From Rubrobacter calidifluminis (lineage in GTDB: Bacteria > Actinomycetota > Rubrobacteria > Rubrobacterales > Rubrobacteraceae): a DNA stretch of 53,511 nt. The position numbers were made by a program, and so were the translations under genes. Positions 8,691 to 16,837 of the stretch are shown piece by piece; positions within the stretch are counted from its first letter, which is position 1; each line of letters begins with the position of its first letter. The notes beneath the pieces were generated by a model. That model saw only the letters and a list, made by a program, of their open reading frames with translations, was not told where the DNA came from and did no database searches. Where the stretch lies: the NCBI RefSeq assembly GCF_028617075.1, contig NZ_JAQKGV010000017.1, forward strand, positions 1 to 53,511. Direction: 5' to 3'.

Positions 8691-9938
8691 TTAGCCCCTC
8701 TTCGAGGGTGCGAAACGGAGCATCGCGATCGTGAAGGTGAGTGCGAGGGCGGTCGCGATGCCTGCGATCAGGTACGTGTGGGAAGGCCCCGTCGCGTCGG
8801 TCAGGAGCCCGCCGAGAGGATAAGCCACCGCTTCCCCGATACCGAAGCCCAGAAACCTCACCGAGAAGACCCTCCCGAGGAAATTCTCCGGGACGCTGGT
8901 CTGCAGTATGGTGTCGCAGGTTACGTTGTCCACCCCGTTCGAGATGCCGGCGAGCGTGATGGCCGCCAGCGCGAGCGTGAACAGCGGGGAGAGCCCGGCC
9001 CCGCAGAGGGCGACCGCGTATCCCAGGAGGGCCACGAGGTAGACCGGAAGCAGCCGCACCCGCTCAGCCACCGTCGCCATCAGCGCGCTGCCGGCCACCA
9101 TGCCCACCCCGTAGAGGCTCATCAGCACGCCATATCCTTCGGTCCCGGCTCCGAAATGCCGGGCCAGGAAGATCTCTGCCGGGGTGACCAGGTCGGTCGT
9201 GAAGACGATGAGCGAGGCCCCGACGACCACCGCGAGCGGTACGCGCGAGAGCAGGAGATAACCGACCCCGGATCTGAACTCCTCGAAGAATCCCGAATCC
9301 TCCGCGTGCTCCGGGCGAGAGAACGGCACCAGCGCGAGGAAGATCGCAGAGATGAGAAATGAGACGGCATCGAGTGCAAAGGCCACGTCCAGCCCGGCTG
9401 TCGCGACCAAAAACCCACCGAGCGCGGGACCAACGGAGATCGAGGTGCTGAAGGTGCTGCTGATGATCGAGTTGGCGCGGGTCAGGTTGCCGCCGGCGAC
9501 CACGCTGGGGAAGGCGGCCCGGATCGTCGGGTTGAAGAAGGTCTTGGCGAGCCCGATCAGAAAGACCAGCACATACAGGGTGAAGATGTCCCGCGTGAAG
9601 ATGATCCCGAGGGTCAGCGCCGCCCGCGCGAGGTCGCTGCCGACCAGGATCGCCTTGCGGTCTAGCCGGTCGGCGAGGACGCCGACAAAGGGCCCGGCGA
9701 GCGTCGGCAGCAGGCGGGCCACCAGGATGCCGCCGACAGCCGACGCCCTCCCACCGAGCCCTGCAGCCAGGACGACCAGCGCAACCATGGAGATGGCGTC
9801 ACCGAGGAAAGAGATTGCCTGTCCCACCCAGAGCCTGACGAAGCCCTGATTCCTGAAGAGAGATCCTCCCGAGCTCTCCACCGCCACCCCCGTTGGTGCA
9901 TATGCCTTTCTAATGGAGCTTCCGTGAAGCATCAACAT
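8691..9938 (-). CDS. MFS transporter (EntS/MFS_3-like exporter)
   Basis: A 415-residue protein with about 12 hydrophobic segments. The MFS loop 2-3 motif appears as GVLADRLDRKAIL, preceded by NQGFVRLWVGQAISFLGDA at helix 1, a typical N-terminus of the MFS_3 (transmembrane secretion effector) group. Members export siderophores, macrolides or other small molecules; the substrate is unknown here. The real start is uncertain: ATG 9938 has no good ribosome-binding site and a later GTG could be used. It stands alone, with no regulator next to it. Confidence 0.8.
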   Translation of the reverse strand: MLMLHGSSIRKAYAPTGVAVESSGGSLFRNQGFVRLWVGQAISFLGDAISMVALVVLAAGLGGRASAVGGILVARLLPTLAGPFVGVLADRLDRKAILVGSDLARAALTLGIIFTRDIFTLYVLVFLIGLAKTFFNPTIRAAFPSVVAGGNLTRANSIISSTFSTSISVGPALGGFLVATAGLDVAFALDAVSFLISAIFLALVPFSRPEHAEDSGFFEEFRSGVGYLLLSRVPLAVVVGASLIVFTTDLVTPAEIFLARHFGAGTEGYGVLMSLYGVGMVAGSALMATVAERVRLLPVYLVALLGYAVALCGAGLSPLFTLALAAITLAGISNGVDNVTCDTILQTSVPENFLGRVFSVRFLGFGIGEAVAYPLGGLLTDATGPSHTYLIAGIATALALTFTIAMLRFAPSKRG

Positions 9939-9974
9939 GTTACGCTGATCGTCTGTGGGAAGTAAAGCCCTCCA

Positions 9975-10226
9975 TCAAGGAGTGGGGGAGCCACGATATC
10001 GCTCGTCGTGCTCACGTCGCTGGCGGTCCATCCTGCGGGCTGTCTCGAGCACATCCTCCGGCTTGAGGCTCCTTAGCGCGCCGGTCTCGAGCACCTGCTC
10101 GACGGAGTGCTCGGGGATCCTCATCCATTCCGCAGCGTGCTCCACCGGCAACGGCCTGCCCACAAGGCGGCAGAACAGCCACACGGCCCACCTTCCTGCG
10201 CCGAAACCCGCCAGGAACCGCACCAA
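9975..10226 (-). CDS. Small hypothetical protein
   Basis: About 83 residues, not recognised. I place the start at the TTG at 10226 (or the adjacent GTG at 10223) because a perfect anti-16S match, GGAGGTGGT, lies at 10233-10241 on the minus strand, 6-9 nt upstream. The frame continues open to a GTG at 10256 that has no such site. The N-terminus is hydrophobic (VRFLAGFGAGRWAVWLFCRLVG) and could be a membrane anchor or amphipathic helix. The C-terminus is charged and helical (LKPEDVLETARRMDRQRREHDERY). It is divergent from the zincin gene. Confidence 0.5.
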   Translation of the reverse strand: MVRFLAGFGAGRWAVWLFCRLVGRPLPVEHAAEWMRIPEHSVEQVLETGALRSLKPEDVLETARRMDRQRREHDERYRGSPTP

Positions 10227-10304
10227 GACGCGACCACCTCCGTGGTAACGAGACACTGACCTGCGGGAATTCTAGCCCAGGAGGGCCCGCCAGGCCCTTT
10301 GGGA

Positions 10305-10310
10305 TAAAAT
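10305..10310 (+). promoter_or_regulatory. -10 box of a probable leaderless promoter
   Basis: TAAAAT ends 7 bases before the ATG at 10318. With initiation 6-8 nt after the -10, transcription would begin at or next to the start codon, and no Shine-Dalgarno sequence is seen. A clear -35 is not visible. Confidence 0.4.
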
Positions 10311-10317
10311 AATCCAA

Positions 10318-10686
10318 ATGAATCATGCGGGCGGCGCGGACGATTTCTACGAACTGGTCGAGAAGGCTCTCGAGAGCCTGCCCGCCGGGCTCTCCGGCAT
10401 GCTCGAGAACGTCGCGATAGTCGTCGAGGACTGGCCGAACCTCTCCTCCCCGCTCTCCCAGGACTCGAATGATCTCTACGGTCTCTACGAGGGGGTGCCG
10501 CTCGACAGGCGTGGCGCAGGCTACTGGGCACAGCTCCCGGACAGGATCACGATCTTCCGCGGCCCGCTGGAGCGGGATTTCCCGCCGGAGAAGCTCGAGG
10601 AGCAGGTCCGCATTACCGTGATCCACGAGCTCGCCCACCACTTCGGTATAGATGATGGGCATCTGGAGGAGCTGGGATGGGCGTAA
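10318..10686 (+). CDS. Metallopeptidase-family zincin (DUF1025-like)
   Basis: A 122-residue minimal zincin. The zinc-binding HExxH motif is HELAH at residues 103-107, followed by HFGIDDGHLEELGW, where the downstream Asp/His/Glu could supply the third ligand. Small proteins with this layout are widespread in actinobacteria; their substrates are unknown. The gene appears to be read from a leaderless transcript. Its 3' end overlaps the next gene by 10 bases, so the two are probably co-translated. Confidence 0.85.
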   Translation: MNHAGGADDFYELVEKALESLPAGLSGMLENVAIVVEDWPNLSSPLSQDSNDLYGLYEGVPLDRRGAGYWAQLPDRITIFRGPLERDFPPEKLEEQVRITVIHELAHHFGIDDGHLEELGWA

Positions 10687-11123
10687 AACCAGCGGGGGGC
10701 TCGGTAAGGATCGAACGCCACCTCGCCGCACCCGCCACCTACGTCTCGCGCTACATCGGCGATTTCCGCAACGCCCGGGAGTGGATGGTCGGCGTGGAAG
10801 CGGTGGAGAGGCTAGACGGGGAGCACTACCGGCTGCACCTCGAGACCCCGGTTGGCAGGATGGAGCCAGAAGTGAGAGTGACCGAGCGCAGCGAAGGCCG
10901 CATCCGCTGGGTCTACACCTCGGTCGTCGAGGGCGGGGGAGAGGTGGTGGTGCGTCCCGACGGGGAGCGCGGTTGCGTGGTCTGCTACAGCGGACATTTC
11001 CGTCTAAGGCGCAACCTCCTCGACCGGGCGGCCCGTCTCGTCGGGGCCGAGAGGTTCGCCCGCAGGAACGGAGAGCGCTCGCTGGAGCGCCTCAAGGCGC
11101 TCATGGAGGCACGCGGACGGTGA
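10677..11123 (+). CDS. SRPBCC / polyketide-cyclase-like protein
   Basis: A 148-residue protein with the START-like SRPBCC strand pattern: an opening strand GGSVRIERHLAAPATYVSRYI, a mid-region ERLDGEHYRLHLETPVGRMEPEVRVTE, and a final long helix ending in LERLKALMEARG. Such proteins bind hydrophobic ligands or act as cyclases, hydratases or lipid carriers; nothing here identifies the ligand. It overlaps the zincin gene upstream and is followed 28 bases later by a TatA-like gene on the same strand, so the three probably form an operon. Confidence 0.65.
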   Translation: MGVKPAGGSVRIERHLAAPATYVSRYIGDFRNAREWMVGVEAVERLDGEHYRLHLETPVGRMEPEVRVTERSEGRIRWVYTSVVEGGGEVVVRPDGERGCVVCYSGHFRLRRNLLDRAARLVGAERFARRNGERSLERLKALMEARGR

Positions 11124-11151
11124 AAGGTTGGCTGAAGGAGGATGCCGGTCG

Positions 11152-11325
11152 ATGATTGGTCCATTCGAAGTTCTCGTCTTCGCTTTCGTGATCTTCGTGG
11201 TGCTGGGGCCGCGCAGGATCTCGCGGATGACCCGTTCCACGATCCGGGGCGCAGGTGACTTCCTGGACCAGATCGGCCGCCCCAAGGAGGGGGAGCTGGG
11301 CGAAGAGGAAGAGAGGAGGCCCTAG
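11152..11325 (+). CDS. tatA: TatA/E-like twin-arginine translocase subunit
   Basis: A 57-residue protein with a single N-terminal hydrophobic helix (GPFEVLVFAFVIFVVLGPRR), a short hinge, an amphipathic helix (ISRMTRSTIRGAGDFLDQIG) and an acidic tail. This is the TatA/TatE layout, with GPR in place of the usual FGPK. TatA oligomers form the pore for folded proteins. No tatB or tatC lies in the window, so this would be an unlinked or accessory TatA. The ATG at 11152 was chosen because GGAGG lies 10 nt upstream and because it puts the hydrophobic helix at the N-terminus; the frame is open for a few codons further upstream. Confidence 0.7.
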   Translation: MIGPFEVLVFAFVIFVVLGPRRISRMTRSTIRGAGDFLDQIGRPKEGELGEEEERRP

Positions 11326-11331
11326 GGGGTC

Positions 11332-11922
11332 TCAGAGGAGGCCCAGACGTCCATCGTCTTCCAGGCTGGCGTTAGGCTCCGCACGCAACATCTCCTCTGA
11401 TGGCTCTTCCCCCTCCGAGATCAGGCGTACCTCGCCCTCCTCGGGGGAGATCTCGTAGGTCCGGTAGGAGAGTTCGGGCCAGCGGAAGATGACGGCCACC
11501 GGGGGCGGCAGCCGCGTCCCGAGGCTGAGCCGCACCTCGGGCCTGCCGAAGGATTTGGCGATCGCATTGACCTCCCTTGCCGCCTCTGGTGAGCTGTTGA
11601 AGGCTCTGGCGGCTGCCTCGAGCCTCCTCTCCGGGTCCGTGAGCTCGGAGAGGAGGGACTCGAGCTCATGCAGCCGGGAGCGCAGGGTGGTGTTCTCCTC
11701 CTCGAGCCGGGCGAGCTTTCGCCGCAGGTCCCTCGTCTCCTCGTCCCGACGGCGGAAGAAGGGGCCGCGCCTCTCCCTGAGGGAGTGCAGCTCCCGTTCT
11801 ATCGCGTCCCGTTCGGCCTTCGCCTCGTCGGCCTCGAGCCGCAGGGCGGCGAGCTCCTCGTAGAGGTTGCGCAGGTGCTCCTCCCGGGCTTCGAGGCGGG
11901 AGCGCAGCTCCTCCGGCTCCAC
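11332..11922 (-). CDS. Coiled-coil protein of unknown function
   Basis: About 196 residues. The first ~110 residues are a long heptad-like coiled coil (RSRLEAREEHLRNLYEELAA, then LRRKLARLEEENTTLRSRLH). A compact C-terminal region of about 80 residues follows (RPEVRLSLGTRLPPPVAVIF, then SYRTYEISPEEGEVRLISEG). The start is either the GTG at 11922 or a TTG at 11931 that overlaps the upstream redoxin stop codon (TTGA). The frame is open far upstream but there it is antisense-like overlap with the redoxin gene. It is translationally coupled to the redoxin, which suggests the two act together. Confidence 0.7.
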   Translation of the reverse strand: MEPEELRSRLEAREEHLRNLYEELAALRLEADEAKAERDAIERELHSLRERRGPFFRRRDEETRDLRRKLARLEEENTTLRSRLHELESLLSELTDPERRLEAAARAFNSSPEAAREVNAIAKSFGRPEVRLSLGTRLPPPVAVIFRWPELSYRTYEISPEEGEVRLISEGEEPSEEMLRAEPNASLEDDGRLGLL

Positions 11923-11927
11923 GCCGG

Positions 11928-12542
11928 TCAATCCTCGTCTGCCGGGTCCGCACCGTCTGCGGGCTCCGGTTGCTCGCGGGCCGCGCGTCCGGCGCCGCCG
12001 GGAGCCTTCTCCTCCCCTTCCTTCCTGGCCTTCTTCTGGGGCTCTTCCTGTTCCTCCGGGGGTTTGGGGAGCCCCGTGATCTCGTGCACCCTCTCGAAGA
12101 GCTCCTCGGGGGAGGGGCGTTCTTCGAACCAGGCGTGCGCTATGCGGCGGTCCTTGCCCACGATGAAGGTCGCCGGCCGGGCGTAGTCCCCGTGCTCGCG
12201 GTCGCGCTCCAGAAGCCCCCACTCGGGGACCCACTCCCGGGTGTAGTCGTAGAGGACGTAGGATTTTATGCCGGTCTTGCGCCAGAACTCGCGCGCCTCG
12301 TCCGGCTCGGCCACGCCGATGCCGACGATGGTGCCGAGCGCGAGGTTTATGTCGTCCTCCTTCTTCGCCAGCGCCCGGAAGTATTCTGCGTCCTCCTCCG
12401 ACCACGGGCGGTAGAAGGCGACCACCACCGGTCCCCGGACGGTGCGCAGGCTGAGGCGCAGTCTGCCTCCCTGTGCGCTCTGCAGGTTGAAGTCCGGGGC
12501 CTCCTCGCCGACCTTCGGGGTCGCTGCCTTCGTGCGTGCCAC
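11928..12542 (-). CDS. Cysteine-less redoxin / peroxiredoxin-fold protein
   Basis: A 204-residue AhpC/TSA-like thioredoxin-fold protein: VGEEAPDFNLQSAQGGRLRL is the classic opening, then VVVAFYRPWSEEDAEYFRAL, and later YARPATFIVGKDRRIAHAWF. In catalytic peroxiredoxins the position after FYP carries PxxxTxxC; here the segment has no Cys, and indeed there is no Cys anywhere in the protein. It therefore cannot be a thiol peroxidase and may be a binding or structural member. The C-terminal ~45 residues are a low-complexity acidic/basic tail. The start is GTG with GAGGA 8 nt upstream. Confidence 0.8.
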   Translation of the reverse strand: MARTKAATPKVGEEAPDFNLQSAQGGRLRLSLRTVRGPVVVAFYRPWSEEDAEYFRALAKKEDDINLALGTIVGIGVAEPDEAREFWRKTGIKSYVLYDYTREWVPEWGLLERDREHGDYARPATFIVGKDRRIAHAWFEERPSPEELFERVHEITGLPKPPEEQEEPQKKARKEGEEKAPGGAGRAAREQPEPADGADPADED

Positions 12543-12670
12543 CTTCGAGATCCTCCTTGAGCCGTGTGGGCCGCTTCCGTGGCATCCATATTACAGCAGC
12601 TTCCGGTGCGGTCTCCCCCTGTGGTACCTTTCCGGGATGGAAAGCCCCTTCTCGCGGAGGTGACGGAGCC

Positions 12671-14230
12671 CTGAAGCTTCTCGTGACCCACGGCTACATG
12701 TTCTCCGGCTCGGGGAGCAACGTCTACGTGCAGAACCTCTGCCGGGCGCTGGTGCGCGGGGGACACGAGGTGCACCTGCTCTGTCAGGAGCCCGACCCCC
12801 TCTCCTACGACTTCGTGGACGCCCACGCCACCGCGGATGCGGATGGGACCGGGGTGCTCGGCGAACGGGAAACGCCGTACCCGGGACGTTGCGTGGTCTA
12901 CAACCCCGCGATCGGAGACCTCCTGCCGGTCTACGTCTACGACGAATACCCCGGCTGGCGGGTGAAGACCTTCCTGGATCTCACGCGGGAAGAGCTCGAC
13001 CTCTACCTCGAGGCGAATGCGGCCGCGCTCGAGACGGTCGCGCGCGAGAGCGGAGCTCCGGCCGCCGTCACCAACCACTCGGTCCCCGGCCCCCTCATAG
13101 CCCGCCGGGCGCTCGGGGGTCTCGGCGTACCCTACGTGAGCATCGTGCACGGCAGCTGCCTGCAGTACGTGGCGAGGAGGAGCCCCCTTTACATGGAGCT
13201 GGCCCGCGAGGGGGTCGCCGGGGCAAGGCGCATCCTCGCCCTCTCGCGGCACAGCGCCGGCACGATCGCGGAAGACTTCCCGCATCTCGCCGGGAGGACC
13301 ATCTCCTTCCCGGGCGGGGTGGACACCGACCTCTTCCGCCCCGACGCGCTCGACCACGCGCTCCCCCGAGAGCTCCGCGGGGGGGCGGGGCGTGGCCCGG
13401 AGCAGGCCCGCGCGCTCCTCGAGCTGCAGGAGCGGGGCCCAGAGACCCCCGGCGAGCTCGCGGAGCGTCTGGGCTCCATCGCCGCCACCTACGACGCGCG
13501 CGCCCACGACCGGGACGCGGGTGAGAGGCTGGAGCGTCTTCTCGCGGCCGACGGACCGCTCGTCGTCTACGTTGGCAAGCTCATCCATTCCAAGGGGGTG
13601 CACGTCCTGCTCCAGGCTTTTGCCCGGGTCAGGCGAAGGACCGGAGCCCGGCTGCTCGTCGTCGGGTTCGGGACCTTCCGGGAGGCGCTGCAGGCGCTCA
13701 CGCTCGCGCTCGGGACCGGAGATGGGCGCCTGCTCTCGCTCATCGCGCGCTCCGGGCGGCTCCTCGAGGGAGGCGTGGAGGCCCCTCTGGAGCACTTCGA
13801 TCCGGGTTTGGGGCTGCTGCGCGAGGCGGAGGGGATGCACGAGGACGTCGAGTTCATCGGGCCGCTCTACCACGAAGACCTCGCGCGGCTGCTCCCGGCG
13901 GCGGAGGTGGCGGTGGTGCCCTCGATCTTCCCGGAGACCTTCGGGCTCGTCGCCGCCGAGGAGGCGGCGAGCGGGGTGGTGCCCTTCGTGGCGGACCACT
14001 CCGGCCTCTCCGAGGCCGCGGCGATCATCGGGGAGGGGCTTCCCTTCCCGCTCGCGGTGGGGATGGAGGATTTTGGAGAGAACCTGGCCCGCACCCTGAT
14101 AAAGTATCTTGGGCTTCCGGAGGAGGAGCGCCGGCTGAGTCGTGAGGTGGTGCGGCGCAACTGCGTCGAGCATCTCGGATGGGAGAGGCTCGCGGAGCGG
14201 CTGGTCGCACTCGTCGGGGGAGAGGAGTAA
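12671..14230 (+). CDS. Glycosyltransferase family 4 protein, probable CTG start
   Basis: About 519 residues. The N-terminal Rossmann half begins KLLVTHGYMFSGSGSNVYVQ, a typical GT4 start with a Gly-rich acceptor loop. The C-terminal half has the nucleotide-sugar-binding signature VVPSIFPETFGLVAAEEAA. No ATG, GTG or TTG gives a sensible N-terminus: the next upstream ATG (12536) overlaps the divergent redoxin gene. A CTG at 12671 has GGAGGTGA at 12656-12663 exactly 7 nt upstream and gives MKLLVTHG, so I use it. The sugar and acceptor are unknown. The 3' end is directly followed by the antiporter gene. Confidence 0.85.
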   Translation: MKLLVTHGYMFSGSGSNVYVQNLCRALVRGGHEVHLLCQEPDPLSYDFVDAHATADADGTGVLGERETPYPGRCVVYNPAIGDLLPVYVYDEYPGWRVKTFLDLTREELDLYLEANAAALETVARESGAPAAVTNHSVPGPLIARRALGGLGVPYVSIVHGSCLQYVARRSPLYMELAREGVAGARRILALSRHSAGTIAEDFPHLAGRTISFPGGVDTDLFRPDALDHALPRELRGGAGRGPEQARALLELQERGPETPGELAERLGSIAATYDARAHDRDAGERLERLLAADGPLVVYVGKLIHSKGVHVLLQAFARVRRRTGARLLVVGFGTFREALQALTLALGTGDGRLLSLIARSGRLLEGGVEAPLEHFDPGLGLLREAEGMHEDVEFIGPLYHEDLARLLPAAEVAVVPSIFPETFGLVAAEEAASGVVPFVADHSGLSEAAAIIGEGLPFPLAVGMEDFGENLARTLIKYLGLPEEERRLSREVVRRNCVEHLGWERLAERLVALVGGEE

Positions 14231-14233
14231 TCT

Positions 14234-15487
14234 CTGGAAGAGCTGCAGAGGATACTGCTCGATTTCGGCCTCATCCTCGGGGCCGGGCTCGTCTCGCAGC
14301 TCGTCGCCAGGATCGTGCGGCTGCCGGAGATGGTCGTCATGATCGCGGCCGGCGTTCTCATCGGGCCGGCGGTGCTCGGGGTCGCCTCCAACCCTTTGGG
14401 CGGGGTGGGGGCTCAGCTCCTGTTCAACGCCGGGGTCGCGATGATCCTGTTCCACGGCGGGGTCGGGGTCTCGCTCAAGGTCATCTCGCGCGTCGCGTTC
14501 GGGCTCGGGCTTCTGGTGTTGCCCGGCGTGATCGTGACCGCCTTCATCGTCGCGCTCGCGGTCGCGGGGGTCTTCGGGGTGGGTTTTGCGGTCGCGCTCA
14601 TGGTCGGGGCGATCCTCTCGGCCACCGACCCGGCCATCCTGATCCCGCTCTTCGACCGGCTCAACGTCCGCCCCAAGATCTCGCAGACCCTGATCTCGGA
14701 GTCGGCCTTCAACGACCCCATAAGCACGGTTTTGGCGCTGGCGCTGGTGGGGACCGTGCAGTCCGGGAGCTTCACCCTCTCGGACACCTTCTTCGGGTTC
14801 GTCGAGGAGATGGTGATCGGGACCGCGATCGGGCTCTTCGCCGGGTTCTTGCTCGCCTACCTGGTCTCCACGACGACCCGCTGGGGGATCTGGGACGAGG
14901 CCCCCGGCGTGGCGATACTCGCGGTGGTGGCGCTCGCGTACTTCTCGAACGAGGCGGTGGGGGGATCCGGGTACCTGGCTGCGTTCGTGATGGGGCTCGT
15001 GGTCGGCAACATGGGCGATCTCAGGCTCGGCAGGAGGCTCGGGCTCGGGCAGGACGAGATCCACGCCCGCCGGCTGGAGAGCTTCGTGGCCCAGATCGCC
15101 GAGATCGCCACCCTCCTCATCTTCGTCACCCTCGGGATAAACCTGCCCTTCGACGCGCTCTCGAAGTATTTCCTCGGGGGGCTCGTGGTGATGGCTGTCT
15201 TCATCTTCGTAGCCCGGCCCGTCACGGTGCTCGTCTCCCTCTTGCCGGATCGCAGGGCCCGCTGGAGCCGGGACGAGCTCCTCTTTTTGTGCTGGTCGCG
15301 CGAGACCGGGGTCGTGCCGACGGCGGTGGCGAGCCTGCTGCTCGCCCAGGGAGTGAAGGGGGCGGATATCGCCGTCTCGATGGTAGCGCTCGCGGTCTTC
15401 GCCACGCTCTTGCTCCAGGCCACCACCGCTGCCCCGCTCGCCCGCCGGCTCGGTTTGATCGAGGGCACACCGGCGGATGCCGGATAG
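14234..15487 (+). CDS. CPA-type Na+(K+)/H+ antiporter, probable CTG start
   Basis: About 417 residues with 11-13 hydrophobic segments. Family signatures of monovalent cation:proton antiporters are present: LPEMVVMIAAGVLIGPAVLG, then ILSATDPAILIPLFDRL and ISESAFNDPIS, which hold the conserved Asp pair region. The next usual start codon, GTG at 14315, would remove the first half of helix 1. CTG at 14234 has AGGAG 6 nt upstream, follows the previous stop by 3 bases, and restores LLDFGLILGAGLVSQLVARI as helix 1. It is therefore probably coupled to the glycosyltransferase. Likely role: pH and sodium homeostasis. Confidence 0.85.
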   Translation: MEELQRILLDFGLILGAGLVSQLVARIVRLPEMVVMIAAGVLIGPAVLGVASNPLGGVGAQLLFNAGVAMILFHGGVGVSLKVISRVAFGLGLLVLPGVIVTAFIVALAVAGVFGVGFAVALMVGAILSATDPAILIPLFDRLNVRPKISQTLISESAFNDPISTVLALALVGTVQSGSFTLSDTFFGFVEEMVIGTAIGLFAGFLLAYLVSTTTRWGIWDEAPGVAILAVVALAYFSNEAVGGSGYLAAFVMGLVVGNMGDLRLGRRLGLGQDEIHARRLESFVAQIAEIATLLIFVTLGINLPFDALSKYFLGGLVVMAVFIFVARPVTVLVSLLPDRRARWSRDELLFLCWSRETGVVPTAVASLLLAQGVKGADIAVSMVALAVFATLLLQATTAAPLARRLGLIEGTPADAG

Positions 15488-15498
15488 GACATCTGGGA

Positions 15499-15504
15499 TA
15501 CAAT
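15499..15504 (+). promoter_or_regulatory. -10 box (TACAAT) before moaA
   Basis: TACAAT preceded by TGGGA (extended -10 context), 32 bases before the moaA ATG. The -35 region is not recognisable, so support is modest. Confidence 0.4.
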
Positions 15505-15536
15505 CGTTTCTACAGAGGCGGCGACCCGAGGAAACC

Positions 15537-16523
15537 ATGGCACAGCTCACAGACAGCTACGACAGGAAGATCGACTACCTGAGGATATCGGTCACCGACC
15601 GGTGCAACTTCCGCTGCCAGTACTGCATGCCCGAGGACATAAAGTTCCAGGATAAGAGCGAGCACCTCACGCTCGACGAGATGCTCATCTTCGCCGAGGC
15701 TTGCCTCGCTTTAGGGATAACCAAGGTGCGCGTGACCGGCGGCGAGCCGCTGGTTCGCAAGGGCGTCGTCGACTTCGTAGGCGGCCTGAAGTCACTCGGC
15801 TTCAGAGAGGTCACGATGACGACCAACGGTTTTCTCCTCCGGGACAACCTGGATGCCCTGGTCGAGGCCGGGCTCGACAGGATAAACATCTCCCTCGATA
15901 CCTTGAAGCCCGAGAAGTTCGCTTTCATAACCCGCCGCGACCACTTCCAGAGAGTCTGGGACGCGATAATGGCCGCGCTCGAGACACCCTTGTCGCCGGT
16001 GAAGATAAACGCGGTGGCGATGCGGGGGATAAACGACGACGAGATCGCGGACATGGCCCGGCTCACGCTGCGCTACCCGCTGCACGTGCGCTTCATCGAG
16101 CTGATGCCCTTAAACGGCGACACCGACGGCACCCGCTTCCGCAAGCTCTTCATCTCGGGGCGCGAGATCCTCGAGCGGGCGCAGGAAGAGCTCGGCGAGC
16201 TCGAACCAGTCGAGAAGGAGGATCCGGCCGCCCCGGCCGACGAGTTCAGGTTCGCCGGCGCCCCGGGCAACTTCGGTGTCATAACCCCGGTCTCCGAACC
16301 TTTCTGCGCGATGTGCTCGCGCCTGAGGCTCACGGCCGACGGCAAGATCCACCCCTGCCTGCTCACCGACCTGGACGTGCCGGTGAAGGATGCGATCCGC
16401 TCTCCCGACCCGATCCCGGCCATACACGAGGTACTCTGGCACGCCGCCCGCATAAAGCCCCCGGCGGGGCAGACTCTCCCCGAGGAGTCGCGGCGTCGGA
16501 CGATGAGCCAGATCGGGGGTTAG
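15537..16523 (+). CDS. moaA: GTP 3',8-cyclase MoaA (molybdenum cofactor biosynthesis)
   Basis: A 328-residue radical-SAM enzyme that converts GTP into the precursor of cyclic pyranopterin monophosphate. The SAM-binding 4Fe-4S cluster is C23-x3-C27-x2-C30 (CNFRCQYC). The GGEP motif is in RVTGGEPLVR. The C-terminal substrate-binding cluster is C257-x2-C260-x13-C274. The chain ends in the functionally important GG dipeptide (MSQIGG). I use ATG 15537 because it gives the family N-terminus; the frame is open a further 20 codons upstream. No other moa genes are nearby. Its TAG stop shares TTAG with the stop of convergent clpS. Confidence 0.97.
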   Translation: MAQLTDSYDRKIDYLRISVTDRCNFRCQYCMPEDIKFQDKSEHLTLDEMLIFAEACLALGITKVRVTGGEPLVRKGVVDFVGGLKSLGFREVTMTTNGFLLRDNLDALVEAGLDRINISLDTLKPEKFAFITRRDHFQRVWDAIMAALETPLSPVKINAVAMRGINDDEIADMARLTLRYPLHVRFIELMPLNGDTDGTRFRKLFISGREILERAQEELGELEPVEKEDPAAPADEFRFAGAPGNFGVITPVSEPFCAMCSRLRLTADGKIHPCLLTDLDVPVKDAIRSPDPIPAIHEVLWHAARIKPPAGQTLPEESRRRTMSQIGG

Positions 16524-16822
16524 CCGGCCCGGTCCGGCTCGATGGTGGCGATGAGCCCCTCGTTCTGGAGCCCCTCCTGGTAGAGCTCGGCGAGCTCTTT
16601 GTGGCAGCGGGCCACGACCGCTTTCCCTCTGGTGTGGGCCTCGAGCATCAAGGAGACGGCGCGCGGGAGGCTCATGCGCGGGATGACCTTCCGCAGGGCG
16701 TAGACGACGTGGTCCATGGGGGTGTGGTCGTCGTTGTGCAGGATGACCCTGTAGGGGGGCTCCCCCGTGACCTTGCTGCGGGTCTCCTTCGCCGGTTTGG
16801 TGCCGGGAACGGTCTGCGTCAT
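16520..16822 (-). CDS. clpS: ClpS, N-end-rule adaptor for Clp protease
   Basis: A 100-residue protein with a flexible N-terminus and the ClpS core: PYRVILHNDDHTPMDHVVYA, containing the N-degron-binding DD pocket, and the helix EAHTRGKAVVARCHKELAEL with the conserved metal- or pocket-lining His. ClpS delivers N-degron substrates to ClpA or ClpC ATPases. It lies 16 bases downstream of acuC on the same strand and is probably co-transcribed with it. It converges on moaA with overlapping stop codons. Confidence 0.95.
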   Translation of the reverse strand: MTQTVPGTKPAKETRSKVTGEPPYRVILHNDDHTPMDHVVYALRKVIPRMSLPRAVSLMLEAHTRGKAVVARCHKELAELYQEGLQNEGLIATIEPDRAG

Positions 16823-16837
16823 CTCACGTACCTCCGG

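Noticed and set aside
12347-15550. A very long open frame on the minus strand opposite the glycosyltransferase, antiporter and moaA start
   Set aside because: It is a shadow of high-GC codon bias: strongly charged, repetitive composition with no recognisable domain, and antisense to well-supported genes.
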